A program made the translations under genes and the position numbers. 64,000 nt of DNA from Manis javanica (Eukaryota; Chordata; Mammalia; Pholidota; Manidae): NCBI RefSeq assembly GCF_040802235.1, contig NC_133163.1, forward strand, positions 39,514,501 through 39,578,500, in the 5' to 3' direction. Shown here in pieces: positions 35,261-47,791 of the stretch; the first letter of the stretch is position 1, and every line of letters starts with the position of its first letter. The notes beneath the pieces were generated by a model, which worked only from the letters and a program-made list of their open reading frames with translations, searched no databases and was not told the origin of the DNA.

Positions 35261-37593
35261 TATATTGTATGAGATGATATGACATTTGGCACTCTTGTAT
35301 GTACCTCCATAAATGCCAAGCTAGAGTATAGAATGCAGGTGTTACTTCTTATACGATGACACAATGGGCTCATGAGATTGAGGTGTTCTATCCTTGCTTA
35401 TAATAGCATGTTCAGATTTTTGGCTTTTCTTTACCTGTGTTTCCTGACTAAACCCAGGTTTGTGGGCTGGAAAAGATGGAGCTACTCTTTATAGTAGAAA
35501 ATCTTATTTGTCCCTTGCATCTCTTAGGGTACTATGCTGGTTCTATGTTTCTTGCACTTCTTGTTTGGGGCAACATTTGTCAATTCTTGGGTTTCTTTCT
35601 TCTGGCTGTCCTACCACATATGCAACCCCCAGCAATTTTTTTTTAACAGCAACTTTCAAATTATTTGAGTTATTATTAAGTTGGTCTAACACTGGTATCA
35701 TGTAGATTTGTATCATATCTGTAAAGTCTTCTTGACTTAATGCTATATGAATTTCAGTTATATATTCTGCTTTTTTATCATTAGGTTCCCCAAAAATGTT
35801 GCTGGGCATAAATTTGGTTCTGAGCCCATGTATAACAGAAGAGAAATTGCTGAATGATAATAGTCAAATGCTATAGAAGTCATAAGATTTTGCAAAACAA
35901 GTTTGAAGCAAGACTGGATTGGAAGCACAGATCTCAGTGGGCTCTTAGTGTTTCATCACAAAATTCTGTGGTGAAACCAAGATGAAACCACAAGTTTCCC
36001 TGTTGGCTAGACCAGACTGGCAGAACGATTGACTTCAAGGTTAGCCAAGGTCAGGCGGAAACTTGGCTTGTTTTATTCATATGTTCAAACCCCAGCCCTA
36101 CTGAATTTTGTGTGGTTTGAGATTTACAAAACAGAAAGCAACTGGGGGCCCAGTCCAAAGCCAAGGCCTGGGGACTAAGGGTAAGGAAAGTTGTTCTGTC
36201 TTGGCTTGCAGTTTAGAAATGCCAAGGTGAGCGATTTTGTCTCCAGTTACTAGCTGAACCTTATTTACTTAAACTGTTTTTTGGAAGCTTACAAAACCAA
36301 AGCATGCCTTTTCTCCCTCGCTACCTAATTCTTCTCCCAGAGTCTCCAGACATTTCTACCGGCCACAGGAAGATTTATTTCTTGAAACTGCTCATGGTTG
36401 CACTTACCAGCACTCACAGACTATATTCAATTTATTCAGCTCAAAATTTGGGTAGTTCTCTAGGGAAAAACGTAGCAAGTTTGCCTAGACTGAAAGAGGT
36501 GGACTTAGCCCAATAGTCTGGAAAAATCATGTTGCTCTTTCAAAATAAAAATTTGAAGGAAACTCAAGAAATAGTCAAGTTTAGAATCAGCGGAGTGTGG
36601 GAAATGTGACACATGAAGACTCACAGCCTTGGCAACTTGTGGGCAGCCCAAGTTCTGCTTAGGGCATCATCAGTGTGTGGTATGAGGCTGGGAGTGACTC
36701 TATTTATGCCAGGACCAAATCTTCTAGGAGGTGGCAAAATCCATCAAGTCAGAGCTGTGTTGCAAATTGTAGAAAACCCCCTACACGTTTTCAGTCTTTC
36801 AGAGTTTTGTTTTTCTCATCAGGAATTCTAAGACTGGCAAGGTGGCAAACTGAAGGCATCAGGAACCTAGACATTTTTTTTCTTTTCACTCCATTGTCAT
36901 TCTCATTATGGTCACCTTAGGATCTCAGGATGGCTGCTGTAATTCCAGACCTCATGTCTACCATTCCAGACAGGAAGAAGGAAAAAAAAGAGGGAAAAGG
37001 CAAAGGGCAAAATGATGAAAAGGCCCATTTTATGAGGAAAACAAGAGCTTATCCAGAAGATACACCCAGCAGATTTTCACATATGTTGACTGGGTCATCC
37101 AGTCAACAATACCTACCTCCAATAGCTCAAGACAGGTGGTCAACAATAATAGGATACTCTGAAACTGCATACAAAGCATGTATGAAGTACTGATGCTAAA
37201 GCAGTTTTCACCTATGGATCAGGCCCATGGAATAATGGCAGTTGAGAGTCTTACAGCTATACTTTAGAAGATTCTCAAAAAGAAGGCTCTCTGTGAAAGT
37301 TCATGGAGAAGTCCAGGGGTACTGGTATCACTTTGTGATCTACCTACTTACCTACATATCTACCTGAATATCTATTTCTGAGCTATTGAAGTAGGTTGCA
37401 GACTCTTCACCCCTAAACACTTGAGCATACATTTCTTAAGGTGACATTTCTGTTTGGATATGTAATTGCAGCACAGAACTGTGCTTAAAAGGAAATATGA
37501 TTTGTAGAGAAAATGAGACACTAAGAATCCATGAAGCAAGTATGCACAGGACAGGGAGTGTCTATGTGGCTTCATCCTTGAAGATGATGCTAC
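35261..37593. other. Intergenic DNA, nothing firmly recognised
   Basis: About 2.3 kb. A stretch at 36925-37000 (ATGGCTGCTGTAATTCCAGA) resembles an old interspersed repeat I cannot name. No gene supported. Confidence 0.4.
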
Positions 37594-37598
37594 CCTAG

Positions 37599-38011
37599 TG
37601 TCGGGAAAATGGAGGGGCCCATGGCCAGGATCCTCACCTAACCCTAATCTACTTGATGATGTAATTGGCCTGCTAGGCTAATGCATACACACCTGTTGGC
37701 AATAAGACAGTGTTTCCTGTGTTTCTATATAATGAGCTCTGCTCAGTGCTTGGGGCAGAGCAGAGCCTGGAGCAGGTGGAGAGCATGGAGTAGGGTGGAG
37801 TCTGGAGAATAGAGCAAGCGAGAGCCAGGAGCAGAGGAAAGGGCTGCAAGACAGCAGAGAGACCTGAAGGCAAAGACAGAGACAGGCTTGTGTATGCAGA
37901 CTGCCCAGAGGCAGATGTGATTCCAGCATGTGGCCTGCCACTGTGAAAGAAAGCTGGGTATAAACCCTTTTATGCCTAACTTGCCTGGGGCTGAATCCTT
38001 CAGGGGAGATA
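37599..38011 (+). mobile_element. Solo LTR of an endogenous retrovirus (1)
   Basis: A 413-bp unit starts TGTCGGGAAAATGG and is flanked by the 5-bp repeat CCTAG (37594-37598 and 38012-38016). It has a TATA-like TATATAATG (37726-37734), then a purine-rich stretch with repeated GGAGCAGG/GGAGAGC motifs. It ends GGGGAGATA rather than the usual CA. No internal viral genes adjoin it, so it is a solo LTR. Family not identified. Confidence 0.6.
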
Positions 38012-38016
38012 CCTAG

Positions 38017-38351
38017 TAATCACCTGCAAAACATGTCATGCTCTTTGTATACAAAACTCACATCAGAGAAAAATGTGGCTCAGAAAACATATGCTTAATT
38101 TTGTTTTTTCTCACAGTATCCTAACTTAAAGAGAAAAAGTCAGAATGTGAAACATTTTCAAGTTCTTCTACTACCCTTTACTTCCTTTTTCAGCTATGAA
38201 CAATTTTAAAGTAAAAGAAGTTGTTAGAATAAATACACATGTATGTGCCACCTAGAATTAAAAATGAAAATTTAGGAGTAACTTTGCTTTTTCAAAAGGA
38301 AACAATGAATCTGAATCTCTAAGGGCAAATGTATTTGAGGTAAAGAAATAA
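38017..38351. other. Spacer between two solo LTRs
   Basis: About 335 bp of AT-rich DNA; no retroviral coding sequence visible, so the two LTRs do not bound one provirus (their sequences also differ). Confidence 0.5.
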
Positions 38352-38356
38352 AGGTG

Positions 38357-38670
38357 TGTGGGTAAAATTGTAACATTTCCAGACTATCTCGTCTGGCTTT
38401 AGTGCATTTGCATATCCTCAGGGGTGGAGAGAAGTTCATCTCCATGTCAGTGGTTAATTACCTGGGCAACTGAGGACGTGTCTGAACCTGGGAGTTTAAG
38501 GGGAGGGGCTGGTTTGCTTGCTGGCTTGCTTCCTTCCCAAGCAGGGGAGAGAGGCGGTGCTGGACTGCAGTTTGTAAGCAATAAACCGGGTTTAAACTTT
38601 ATTTCTCCCTTTGACTGATTCTGGTTTTTAGAGGTATTTTGCCCTGGGATTTCCTTTCCCTGGACTTACA
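38357..38670 (+). mobile_element. Solo LTR of an endogenous retrovirus (2)
   Basis: A 314-bp unit TGTGGGTAAA...GACTTACA flanked by AGGTG (38352-38356 and 38671-38675), the classic TG...CA form with a 5-bp duplication. It contains ATTTGCATAT (octamer motif) near 38405 and AATAAA near 38580. No internal genes. Family not identified. Confidence 0.65.
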
Positions 38671-38675
38671 AGGTG

Positions 38676-41600
38676 TAAGTAAAACATTCCAGAGAAGAGT
38701 TGTTCTGGGAATTACAACAATGTAGAACAACTGGAGAAAGAGAAAGGTTAGTTTGATTTGTGGAGACTTTCAGATCCTCAGGGTGAAGTTACATGAAAAG
38801 GATAAAACAAAGCAAGGTAAATTGGTCCCAGGCACTCTTTCATGCCTACTTCGTGGAAAGAGCTGCCATTTCTCTCTGTTGTTGGTGTCAAAGTTCCTGA
38901 AGTATTGTTCAGCAGAGAGACCCAGGCCTCACTGCCAGGCAGTGCCAGTGGCCAGTCCCAGGCAGCCCCGGAGATGATGGATGCGCTGTGGTCCCATCAC
39001 CCCATTCAGGGGCAGAACTGTTGCCTCCTCCACAAGAAAAACCATCAAGAACTGTGAGGGAGCCAGTCTGCCGGTGGTGCCCAGGCCCGTCAGAGTCCAG
39101 CCAAAGCAAACTCCTTTCACATGGCTGGTGGTGGTATAAACAACAACATGAGGGGGATTGAGAATCAAGGGTGAAATGTGAGCTTAGTGGCTGGACTCAA
39201 ACAGTCTGAGGTAGGAGTAGATTAAGGTATCAGTGCCGAGGATGCCACTGGCTTTTTCTACCCCCGCCCCCCTTTACATTGCTGGGCAGCTTGATCCCAG
39301 AAGTCAGCCACCACCCCTTGATAAACTGAGGCAGAGAGATCTAGCTCTCTGAATTTGGTTGTATATCCCTTTCTAAACCATCTCAGTAGGAAGATTAGGT
39401 TTTAGGTTGCTTAAAGGACAAGCAAATTTGTTCTGTTTTCTTTCTTCTTGCATTTTCCTTTCCCACACTTATCTTTCCTAGTTATCCTGCTGTGTCTGCT
39501 TGTGCTACTGGTGGTCTCCTCAAGCCTCTACTCTCAAGAGGCAGCGTGTTTATAGGCTGCTAAGCTAAAGGGGTGAAAAGAGTTTCCTCATTGGTACTGT
39601 CTCCCTCTGGTATTTCTTTGAGGTCAGTTTACTATTTAATTATTCTATTTATCTTGACTCTCTTAAGTCTTCTTTCCTTCTACTCAAGTAAAGCTAACCT
39701 CAGGGCTCTATTGCTGGGAGAGGGCTTTCAAACGCAGTATTCAGAGGGTTTGCTTGCCAGAAGGGTTAGCCAGCAAGCACCCAGTTCTTCTACGGGGCCA
39801 TATGGGCCATACGTTCTTTAAGGAGTAGGAGTCCATTAACAGACTTTGTTGCCTGAAGGTTTTTTATTCTTTCCTCTTTCAGACTTAGAAGGATGTCTAA
39901 AGTGTTTATTATTAGCTTAAACTGAGAGCAAGTGAGTGTCCTCATCATTCAAAAACAAATACACCTGTCTGGCAGCAGGAACTCTGCCTGGCTTTATGAA
40001 CCAGGAAAATCAACACTGTATTCAGAGCTCAGCCAGTAAATCTGCAGGGCCTGTAAAGTCATGTCAGAGAAGGGGTTCTTTGTGGAAGGATCCAAACTTC
40101 CACAGGCTCAAGAATTCCCACTGGAAGACCTGACTTGGTAATCTTTTGTCTGCACAGACTCCATATCCTATTCATGTGTCCTGTACTACTAGTAGAATAT
40201 AAAAACTCTAATGGGTGGGAACACACTGAAAAATTAGTAGGAAGAAACCTAAGGTATAAGGGGAACCAATCTGTGGCTTCTGTCAGGTTAGCGCCTCCTC
40301 CTGCCTATCTCCAAGTGCCCCAGACCTTCGCTACTTACCTTGCTGCTCAAAAAGGAGCTGGTTCAGTTCCAAAACTTAGTCTTGCTATTGTCCTGATATC
40401 TTTTCTTCTAGAATTAAAAATAAAATTTAAGAGCAGCTTTACTTTTCAAAAAGAACAGGATGTCTTGATACAAATTCACAAGGCTATACCACTCAGCATT
40501 CACTCAGTTCTTGGCTAATCTTGACCTGTGAATTTTAAGGAGAAAATAAAGGTGCAGTATGTGGTCTCTGCCTTCTCGAAGCTTATGGGGATCTAAGACA
40601 GAGCTATTCAGACCCACAACACACACACCAGACCCACACGTCCATTGTTCTCATTCTCTCATCACCTGCTTCAAAGGATGTTTTCATATCGGAGGCAGTC
40701 ACCTGCCTCCCTGACTCTTCCCCCCTGTAATTTTAGGCCTTCTCGGATTAGTCCCAGAGGAATGTTTTTTGTTTTTTGTTTTTGACAGCTTTACAGTCAC
40801 CGAATAGGTGGGGTACTGTTGTCTCCTTTTACCTCAGTTGCTTGGATGTAGTTAGATGGTTTCATTCATGTGGGAGGGATTCCTTGGTCAAAAGTAGGAA
40901 TTTGGGTGGACTGAGAAGGATAGTGTTTTTGATGCAATAAAAGCATTCAGAACCTATTTCAAGAAATGATCCCAAATTAAGGAATAATTGAACCTATGGT
41001 TATTCATGTTAGTAAATGTAGTCAACCAGATTTAGAATTCGTGTTTGTCATACTTTTTAAAGTTGGGGTAGCTTGTGAGAGAATCTAGGTTTTGAAATGA
41101 GCAGAACTGTGTTCAATTCTGCTCCACCATTTTCTATCTGTATAGCCTTGGACAAACAACTCTGCAAGTTTCTAAGCCTCTATTTTCACTTCTGCAAAAT
41201 GGGGATCAGCAATATTCAGTTTTCAGAGTGGGGCAAAGATGAAGTGAGACAGTGTGTAAAAGCTTTTAGTTCCATGCCGCCAGTGCTATTCTGTTCCTGT
41301 CGTTTCCTCTACTTTTCTTTGGAAGATTAAGCCTGTTTTAGTTTTATTTAGTCTTTTTTTCCTCTTCTTGGCTTTTCTGATTGTTTTTGTTCTTATTTTT
41401 TCTGGCTGATCTTGTCTCTTTGGCTTCCCTCTCTCTCCTCTCTGTGGATGTTTGTTTTGCCTGTGTTTATTTTTCCATCGTGAACTTTCCTTGCGTTCCT
41501 TTCTCATTTGCCTTTCTGCCAGTGTCTTTTGTTTTACCTGGGACTCTAACCCTTTGCACGTTGATGTCGACACTGATTGCTGATTTTGGACTTTGCTGGA

Positions 41601-42540
41601 GAAAGGAGGGTGGAAGGTGGGGAAAGACAGCTCTTTAGGGGCATAGAGAAAGGATACAGGGGGTTGAAGCGGTTAGCTGCTTGGCTCTACATATTTTGCA
41701 GACTTACATTAGTTCCTGGCCAGGAGTCAGACACTTCTCCCCACAGGTCCTCAGGGTTTTTGTATCGGCCCTGATTTCACTCTTTTTCTCTTTTTTCCCT
41801 GTTTCTTTACCCAGTTGCAGTGGAGTTCAGCTTCCCCCTCCCCAACTTCCTGCTGTCTTGCTTACTCTGAAACATGTTTTACCTATTACTGCTCTTCTCT
41901 GACATTTCACTTATGTGGAACACCCACTCAGAAGGGGAATTGTTTTTGAAGAGGGAAAGGCATTGCCGATAATAAGGACAGGAGCCGCATATGTGTGCCA
42001 GTGTTCACACAAGGCCAAAGACAGGACAGCAGGACACACAACCTTGCGCCCCTGGGCACACATTCCTAATAGTGTCTGGAGAGTCCAAGGGATAGTGACA
42101 ACTAAGGCAGTGGTGGGTGGGGACAGAAAGGAGAAGCCAGGGAGTATTTCTTGCATTTTAATTTCCCCAAACATTTATTCATCACCTCCACTGGGCCAAG
42201 CAGTGTGCTAGGCTCTGGATATCATTTGATGAGCAATATACAGAAAAGTTCTGTCTGTTGTAGCCTTGGATGATTCCAGTTGTGTTGGGAAGACTTAGAA
42301 TCTTGCTGTAATGCATGGTTAGTATTTTAAGCTTATTAAGTAGTTTTCTATCTTGGGAGACCCCATGGAAGGGACCGTTGGCTTGAGTAGCAACAGCAGA
42401 TCTTGTGGTGCTTGTGGGCAATGGTTGGTGACACACCACAATTACCTATTAAATGTCCTTAAATATTTTTAGTATGAATAATTTGAGCAAATGTAGAGAG
42501 AATAGCAGAATGAATGTTTATCACTCATCTCTCAGCTTCA
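38676..42540. other. Intergenic DNA, mostly unassigned
   Basis: About 3.9 kb. GC-richer patch at 38840-39110 and several frames of 80-130 codons (for example 40135-40518) have no recognisable domain. A MIR lies at 41085-41230. Near 42160-42240 is an old repeat of the type AACATTTATTCATCACCTCC / GTGTGCTAGGCTCTGGATAT. No gene supported. Confidence 0.4.
41085..41230 (+). repeat. MIR SINE
   Basis: GTGTTCAATTCTGCTCCACC, CTGTATAGCCTTGGACAAAC and AAGCCTCTATTTTCACTTCT, then GCAAAATGGGGATCAGCAAT: MIR order. Confidence 0.75.
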
Positions 42541-42542
42541 GT

Positions 42543-42556
42543 AATTATCAACATTT
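42543..42556. repeat. Target-site duplication of L1 copy 2, left
   Basis: AATTATCAACATTT here and at 50319-50332. Different from the copy 1 duplication, so the two L1s inserted independently. Confidence 0.85.
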
Positions 42557-42569
42557 ATTTATTTTTTTT

Positions 42570-42872
42570 GAGAGGGCATCTCTCATATTTATTGATCAAA
42601 TGGTTGTTAACAACAATAAAATTCAGTATAGGGGGGTCAATGCTCAATGTACAATCATTAATCCATCTCGAGCCTAATTCTCGTCAGTCTCCAATCTTCT
42701 GAAGCATAACGAACAAGTTCTTACATGGTGAACGAATTCTTACATAGTGAATAAATTCTTACATGGTGAACAGAAACATTCGGTTTTGATCACGCATTAT
42801 GAACTATAAACAATCAGGTCAAATATGAATATTCGTTTGATTTTTATACTTGATTTATATGTGGATCCCACA
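42570..42872 (-). mobile_element. LTR U3-R segment forming the L1 3' end, copy 2
   Basis: Minus-strand start TGTGGGATC at 42872 after a purine tract (42873-42883); AATAAA as complement of 42588-42593, about 18 nt before the terminal A-run. Same as copy 1 apart from small indels (a stretch of roughly 20 bp present near 19600 of copy 1 is missing here). Confidence 0.6.
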
Positions 42873-42883
42873 TTTCTTCCTTT

Positions 42884-42910
42884 ATTATTATTATTATTAT
42901 TATTATTTTT
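42884..42910. repeat. (ATT)n microsatellite before polypurine tract, copy 2
   Basis: About eight ATT units, longer than in copy 1 (19727-19748), showing replication slippage between copies. Confidence 0.85.
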
Positions 42911-43508
42911 AATAAAATGCTGAAGTGGTAGGTAGATGCAAGATGAAGGTAGAAAACATAGTTTAGTGCTGTAAGAGAGCAAATGTAGATGATCAGGTGT
43001 GTGCCTATGGACTAAGTATTAATCCAAGCTAGACAAGGGCAGCAAAACATCCACGGATGCAGAAGATTTCTCTCAAAGCAGGGAGGATGAGGTTCTGAGC
43101 CTCACCTCTGTTGATCCCCAATTTCTCACCTGATGGCCCCCCTGCGACTGTGCCTGTCTTAGGTTGTTCCTCCCTTGAGGAATCTTACCCGTCTCTGGCT
43201 AACCAGTCATCTTCCGGGGCCATACAGGGAAATGTAAAGTTGGTAAGTGGGAGAGAAGCCATATTGTTTGAAAAGGTGAACTTTTTACTTCTTTGCAGAT
43301 TTATGCCCTGTGGCTTCTATGCCCAGCACTTGTCTCGAGGTATCTTTACCACCTGGAGGAATTATGATGCTCGGTAAATTCGATATGAGGCACGAATTCT
43401 ATTTAAGGGTTGTAATTAGGAAGGAAGAAGAAAAGCTATAGAGGTAGCATATGGAAGAAAACATGGGAGGATTGATTATTTCTTTGACATATCTTCTTGT
43501 AGAGTACC

Positions 43509-43997
43509 TTAAGTATGTATAGGTTTTAAACTACTAACTAATTTGCACACACATATTAACATAATAGGAATACGGTGACATAAACACAGCAAATCTATAA
43601 TTACCATCCATCTCCAGTGAAGCCAAGAAAACCATTTAGGCACCCTAGGCATTTGTGAAAATTTGTCTATGATATGATGGATATTGTCCTACTGTACTTG
43701 AACAGTCTGAGAGAAATCAGACAAATTAAAGCAGCCCATTTCTGGGATCTGTTCACATCACATATGTTTTTTTAACCGTAGATAGTCAATAGTCATAAGA
43801 TTTTGGAGTGCTACACCTTGCACCCCTCCCAACTCCTGGTTGAGTTCCAACAGTACAGATCCGGTCAAATTCGTTGTCTCACTGTATGCACATGCCAGCC
43901 TAGACATCTCCCTCCTCATTCCAATGGCAAGTCCAGGAAACGATGGGGTGGACGCAGCCACGACCGCAGCATCGCCCGGATCCCTGTGGAGGCTTTT
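43509..43997 (-). pseudogene. Retroviral envelope transmembrane-subunit remnant, copy 2
   Basis: Same env TM relic as copy 1. The first 67 codons (43758-43961) differ at 3 residues, then a stop directly after KKHM cuts the frame before the cysteine-loop region; the rest is still recognisable in the DNA. The surface subunit is again absent. Its presence at the same place in an independent insertion shows that it travels with the L1. Confidence 0.55.
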
Positions 43998-43999
43998 TG

Positions 44000-44200
44000 A
44001 TGATCGTCCCCCGGCACGAGTCCTCCAGAGAGTGCTGATGCCAGAAGCTCCTCCTCATATCGTATCTTAGTTCATTTTCTGGGTATCCAAGCTAGGCCTT
44101 GATCTTCTGCATAGAAACAAACAGACCCTTTGCCCACACTTTGACATGCCCTCTATACCACTGTGCAGAACTCATTGGAGGTCAGCACACAGGGACTGCC
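44000..44200 (-). pseudogene. Retroviral integrase C-terminus-like remnant, copy 2
   Basis: 44081-44134 encodes the same 18-residue GKGSVCFYAEDQGLAWIP-type pattern as copy 1, again flanked by stops. Confidence 0.45.
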
Positions 44201-44359
44201 TTTTTTTTTTCTTTTTATTAAGAGAAAGGAATATTATCAGAAAAGAGTACCTCCATAGTTGATCATCTGACACCCTTTACGTGATCAACATTAAGGATAT
44301 TTAAAGCATGTGTTGATCTTTGATTTACCAATAGTTTTATCATATCAAGGAGTAATCCC

Positions 44360-44395
44360 CCTTTTCTTTCTTTCTTCCCTTTTTTTAAAAATCTT
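44360..44395 (-). other. Internal A-rich junction tract, copy 2
   Basis: A-rich on the sense strand (TTTAAAAA / AAAGGGAAGAAAGAAAG), more diverged than copy 1, at the same L1/retroviral junction. The second A-tract is at 44201-44220. Confidence 0.5.
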
Positions 44396-44730
44396 TAATC
44401 TACACTTACATGAAGAGTACTATGTTTACTATGCTCTCCCCTATATCAGGTCCCCCCTAACAACCACATTACGGTTACTGTCCATCAGCTTAACAAAATG
44501 TTGTAGAATCCCTACTTGTCCTCTCTGTGTTGTGTAGCCCACCCTCCCCTTTCTCCCTCCCCCCCCATGCATGCTAATCTTAATACCCCCTTCTTCTTCC
44601 CCCACCTTATCCCTCCCTGCCCACCCATCCTCCCCAGTTCCTTTCCCTTTGGTACCTGTTAGTCCATTTTTGGGTTCTGTAATTCCGCTGCTGTTTTGTT
44701 CCTTCAGTTTTTCCTTTGTTCTTATACTCC
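44396..44730 (-). other. Ordinary L1 3' UTR, copy 2
   Basis: About 335 bp after the ORF2 stop, with the same G-rich polypurine tract (about 44540-44640, GGGGGGGAGGGAG on the sense strand). Confidence 0.7.
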
Positions 44731-47265
44731 TCAGATGAGTGAAATCATTTGGTATTTCTCTTTCTCCGCTTGGCTTATTTCACTGAGCATAATACTCTCC
44801 AGCTCCATCCATGTTGCTGCAAATGGTTGGATTTTTCCACTTCTTATGGCTGAGTAGTATTCCATTGTGTGTATGTACCACATCTTCTTTATCCATTCAT
44901 CTACCGATGGACATTTAGGTTGCTTCCAATTCTTGGCTATTGTAAACAGTGCTGTGATAAACATAGGGGTGCATCTGTGTTTCTCAAACTTGATTGCTGC
45001 GTTCTTAGGGTAAATTCCTAGGAGTGGAATTCCTGGGTTAAATGGTAGGTCTGTTTTGAGCATTTTGATGAACCTCCAAACTGCTTTCCACAATGGTTGA
45101 ACTAATTTACATTCCCACGAGCAGTGTAGGAGGGTTCCCCTTTCTCCACAGCCTCGCCAACATTTGTTGTTGTTTGTCTTTTGGTTGGCAGCTATCCTTA
45201 CTGGTGTGAGGTGATACCTCATTGTAGTTTTAATTTGCATTTCTCTGATAATTAGCGATGTGGAGCATCTTTTCATGTGTCTCTTGTCCATCTGTATTTC
45301 TTTTTTAGAGAACTGTGTGTTCAGTTCCTCTGCCCATTTTTTAATTGGGTTATTTGTTTTTTGTTTGTTGAGGCGTGTGAGCTCTTTATATATTCTGGAC
45401 ATCAAGCCTTTATCAGATCTGTCATTTTCAAATATATTCTCCCATACTGTAGGGTTCCTTTTTGTTCTATTGATGGTGTCTTTCGCTGTACAGAAGCTTT
45501 TCAGCTTAATGTAGTCCCACTTGCTCATGTTTGCTGTTGTTTTCCTTGCCCGGGGAGATATGTTGAAGAGGAGGTCACTCATGTTTATGTCTAAGAGGTT
45601 TTTGCCTATGTTTTTTTCCAAGAGTTTAATGGTTTCATGACTTACATTTAGGTCTTTGATCCATTTTGAGTTTACCTTTGTATATGGGGTTAGACAATGG
45701 TCCAGTTTCATTCTCCTACACGTAGCTGTCCAGTTTTGCCAACACCATCTGTTGAAGAGACTGTCATTTTGCCATTGTATGTCCTTGGCTCCTTTATCAA
45801 ATATTAATTGACCATATTTGTTTGGGTTAATGTCTGGAGTCTCTAATCTGTTCCACTGGTCTGTGGCTCTGTTCTTGTGCCAGTACCAAATTGTCTTGAT
45901 TACTATGGCTTTGTAGTAGAGCTTGAAGTTGGGGAGTGAGATCCCCCCTACTTTATTCTTCTTTTTCAGGACTGCTTTGGCTATTCGGAGTCTTTGGTGT
46001 TTCCATATGAATTTTTGAATTATTTGTTCCAATTCATTGAAGAATGTTGTTGGTAATTTGAGAGGGATTGCATCAAATCTGTATATTGCTTTGGGCAGGA
46101 TGGCCATTTTGATGATATTAATTCTTCCTAGCCTTGAGCATGGGATGAGTTTCCATTTATTAGTGTCCCCTTTAATTTCTCTTAAGAGTGACTTGTAGTT
46201 TTCAGAGTATAAGTCTTTCACTTCTTTGGTTAGGTTTATTCCTAGGTATTTTATTCTTTTTGATGCAATGGTGAATGGAATTGTTTTCCTGATTTCTCTT
46301 TCTATTGGTTCATTGTTAGTGTATAGGAAAGCTACAGATTTCTGTGTGTTAATTTTGTATCCTGCAACTTTGCTGTATTCTGATATCAGTTCTAGTAGTT
46401 TTGGAGTGGAGTCTTTAGGGTTTTTTATGTACAGTATCATATCATCTGCAAATAGTGACAGTTTAACTTCTTCTTTACCAATCTGGATTCCTTGTATTTC
46501 TTTGTTTTGTCTGATTGCCGTGGCTAGGACCTCCAGTACTATGTTGAATAACAGTGGGGAGAGTAGGCATCCCCGTCTGGTTCCCGATCTCAGAGGAAAT
46601 GCTTTCAGCTTCTTGCTGTTCAGTATAATGCTGGCTGTGGGTTTATCATATATGGCCTTTACTATGTTGAGGTACTTGCCCTCTATTCCCATTTTGCTGA
46701 GAGTTTTTATCATGAATGGATGTTGAATTTTGTCAAATGCTTTTTCATCATCTATGGAGATGATCATGTGGTTTTTGTCTTTCTTTTTGTTGATGTTGTG
46801 GATGATGTTGATGGATTTTCGAATGTTGTACCATCCTTGCATCCCTGGGATGAACCCCACTTGGTCATGGTATATGATCCTTTTGATATACTGTTGAATT
46901 CTGTTTGCTAATATTTTATTGAGTATTTTTGCATCTACACTCATCAGGGATATTGGTCTGTAGTTTTCTTTTTTGGTGGGGTCTTTGCCTGGTTTTGGTA
47001 TTAGGGTGATGTTGGCTTCATAGAATGAGTTTGGAAGTATTCCCTCTTCTTCTATTTTTTGGAACACTTTAAGGAGAATGGGTATTATGTCTTCTCTGTG
47101 TGTCTGATAAAATTCCGAGGTAAATCCGTCCGGCCCCGGGGTTTTGTTCTTGGGTAGTTTTTTGATTACCGTTTCAATTTCTTTGCTCGTAATTGGTTTG
47201 TTTAACTTTTGTGTTTCTTCCTTGGTCAGTCTTGGGAGGTTGTATTTTTCTAGGAAGTTGTCCAT
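44731..47265 (-). CDS. L1 ORF2 reverse transcriptase/C-terminal domain, open frame, copy 2
   Basis: 844 uninterrupted codons cover the RT and C-terminal domain of L1 ORF2p. N-terminal fingers ([14 protein letters not shown] at about 41-54), [19 protein letters not shown] (170-179), the primer-grip-side [14 protein letters not shown] (228-241) and the catalytic FADDM at 272-276 are intact. The C-terminus has the CX3CX7HX4C knuckle and the usual end near EKEKYQMI. The frame is part of a 1270-residue-class ORF2; the first Met is internal, and upstream in the same frame a single stop near 47388 separates it from the linker. Enzymatic potential is plausible for the domain but the endonuclease is in a different frame. 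Same-strand neighbour pieces: 47389-47787 and 47792-48565. Confidence 0.8.
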   Translation of the reverse strand: MDNFLEKYNLPRLTKEETQKLNKPITSKEIETVIKKLPKNKTPGPDGFTSEFYQTHREDIIPILLKVFQKIEEEGILPNSFYEANITLIPKPGKDPTKKENYRPISLMSVDAKILNKILANRIQQYIKRIIYHDQVGFIPGMQGWYNIRKSINIIHNINKKKDKNHMIISIDDEKAFDKIQHPFMIKTLSKMGIEGKYLNIVKAIYDKPTASIILNSKKLKAFPLRSGTRRGCLLSPLLFNIVLEVLATAIRQNKEIQGIQIGKEEVKLSLFADDMILYIKNPKDSTPKLLELISEYSKVAGYKINTQKSVAFLYTNNEPIEREIRKTIPFTIASKRIKYLGINLTKEVKDLYSENYKSLLREIKGDTNKWKLIPCSRLGRINIIKMAILPKAIYRFDAIPLKLPTTFFNELEQIIQKFIWKHQRLRIAKAVLKKKNKVGGISLPNFKLYYKAIVIKTIWYWHKNRATDQWNRLETPDINPNKYGQLIFDKGAKDIQWQNDSLFNRWCWQNWTATCRRMKLDHCLTPYTKVNSKWIKDLNVSHETIKLLEKNIGKNLLDINMSDLLFNISPRARKTTANMSKWDYIKLKSFCTAKDTINRTKRNPTVWENIFENDRSDKGLMSRIYKELTRLNKQKTNNPIKKWAEELNTQFSKKEIQMDKRHMKRCSTSLIIREMQIKTTMRYHLTPVRIAANQKTNNNKCWRGCGERGTLLHCSWECKLVQPLWKAVWRFIKMLKTDLPFNPGIPLLGIYPKNAAIKFEKHRCTPMFITALFTIAKNWKQPKCPSVDEWIKKMWYIHTMEYYSAIRSGKIQPFAATWMELESIMLSEISQAEKEKYQMISLI

Positions 47266-47388
47266 TTCTTCTAGGTTTTCCAGCTTGTTGACATATAGGT
47301 TTTCATAGTAGTCTTTAATAATTCTTTGTATTTCTGTGGAGTGTGTTGTGATTTTTCCATTCTCATTTCTGATTATGTTGATTTGTGT

Positions 47389-47787
47389 TTATTCTTTTTT
47401 TCTCTTAATAAGTTTGGCTAGGGGCTTATCTATTTTGTTTATTCTCTCAAAGAACCAGCTCTTGGTTTCGTTGATTTTTGCTATTGTTTTATTCTTCTCA
47501 ATTTTGTTTATTTCTTCTCTGATCTTTATTATGTCCCTCCTTCTGCTGACTTTAGGCCTCATTTGGTCTTCTTTTTCCAGTTTCGATAATTGTGATGTTA
47601 GACTGTTCATTTGGGATTGTTCTTCCTTCTTCAAGTGTGCCTGGATTGCTATATACTTTCCTCTTAAGACTGCTTTCGCTGCGTCCCACAGAAGTTGGGG
47701 CTTAGTGTTGTTGTTGTCATTTGTTTCTATATATTCCTTGATCTCTATTTTGATTTGTTCATTGATCCATTGATTATTTAGTAGCAT
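47389..47787 (-). pseudogene. L1 ORF2 linker segment, copy 2
   Basis: 132 codons between endonuclease and RT (LLNNQWINEQIKIEIKEYIE, AAKAVLRGKYIAIQAHLKKE). It is in the RT frame but ends KLIKRKKE-stop: a serine-type codon has become TAA compared with copy 1 (KRKRES). Not in frame with the endonuclease. Confidence 0.8.
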
Positions 47788-47791
47788 GTTG

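Noticed and set aside
36930-37193. 87-codon Lys-rich frame
   Set aside because: Begins in what looks like an old interspersed repeat; no domain.
37599-38670. A single provirus bounded by the two LTRs
   Set aside because: The LTR sequences differ, each has its own TSD, and only about 335 bp of non-viral DNA lies between.
38840-39110. GC-richer patch that could be a processed pseudogene
   Set aside because: Translations in all frames gave no family I recognise and no poly(A)/TSD structure.
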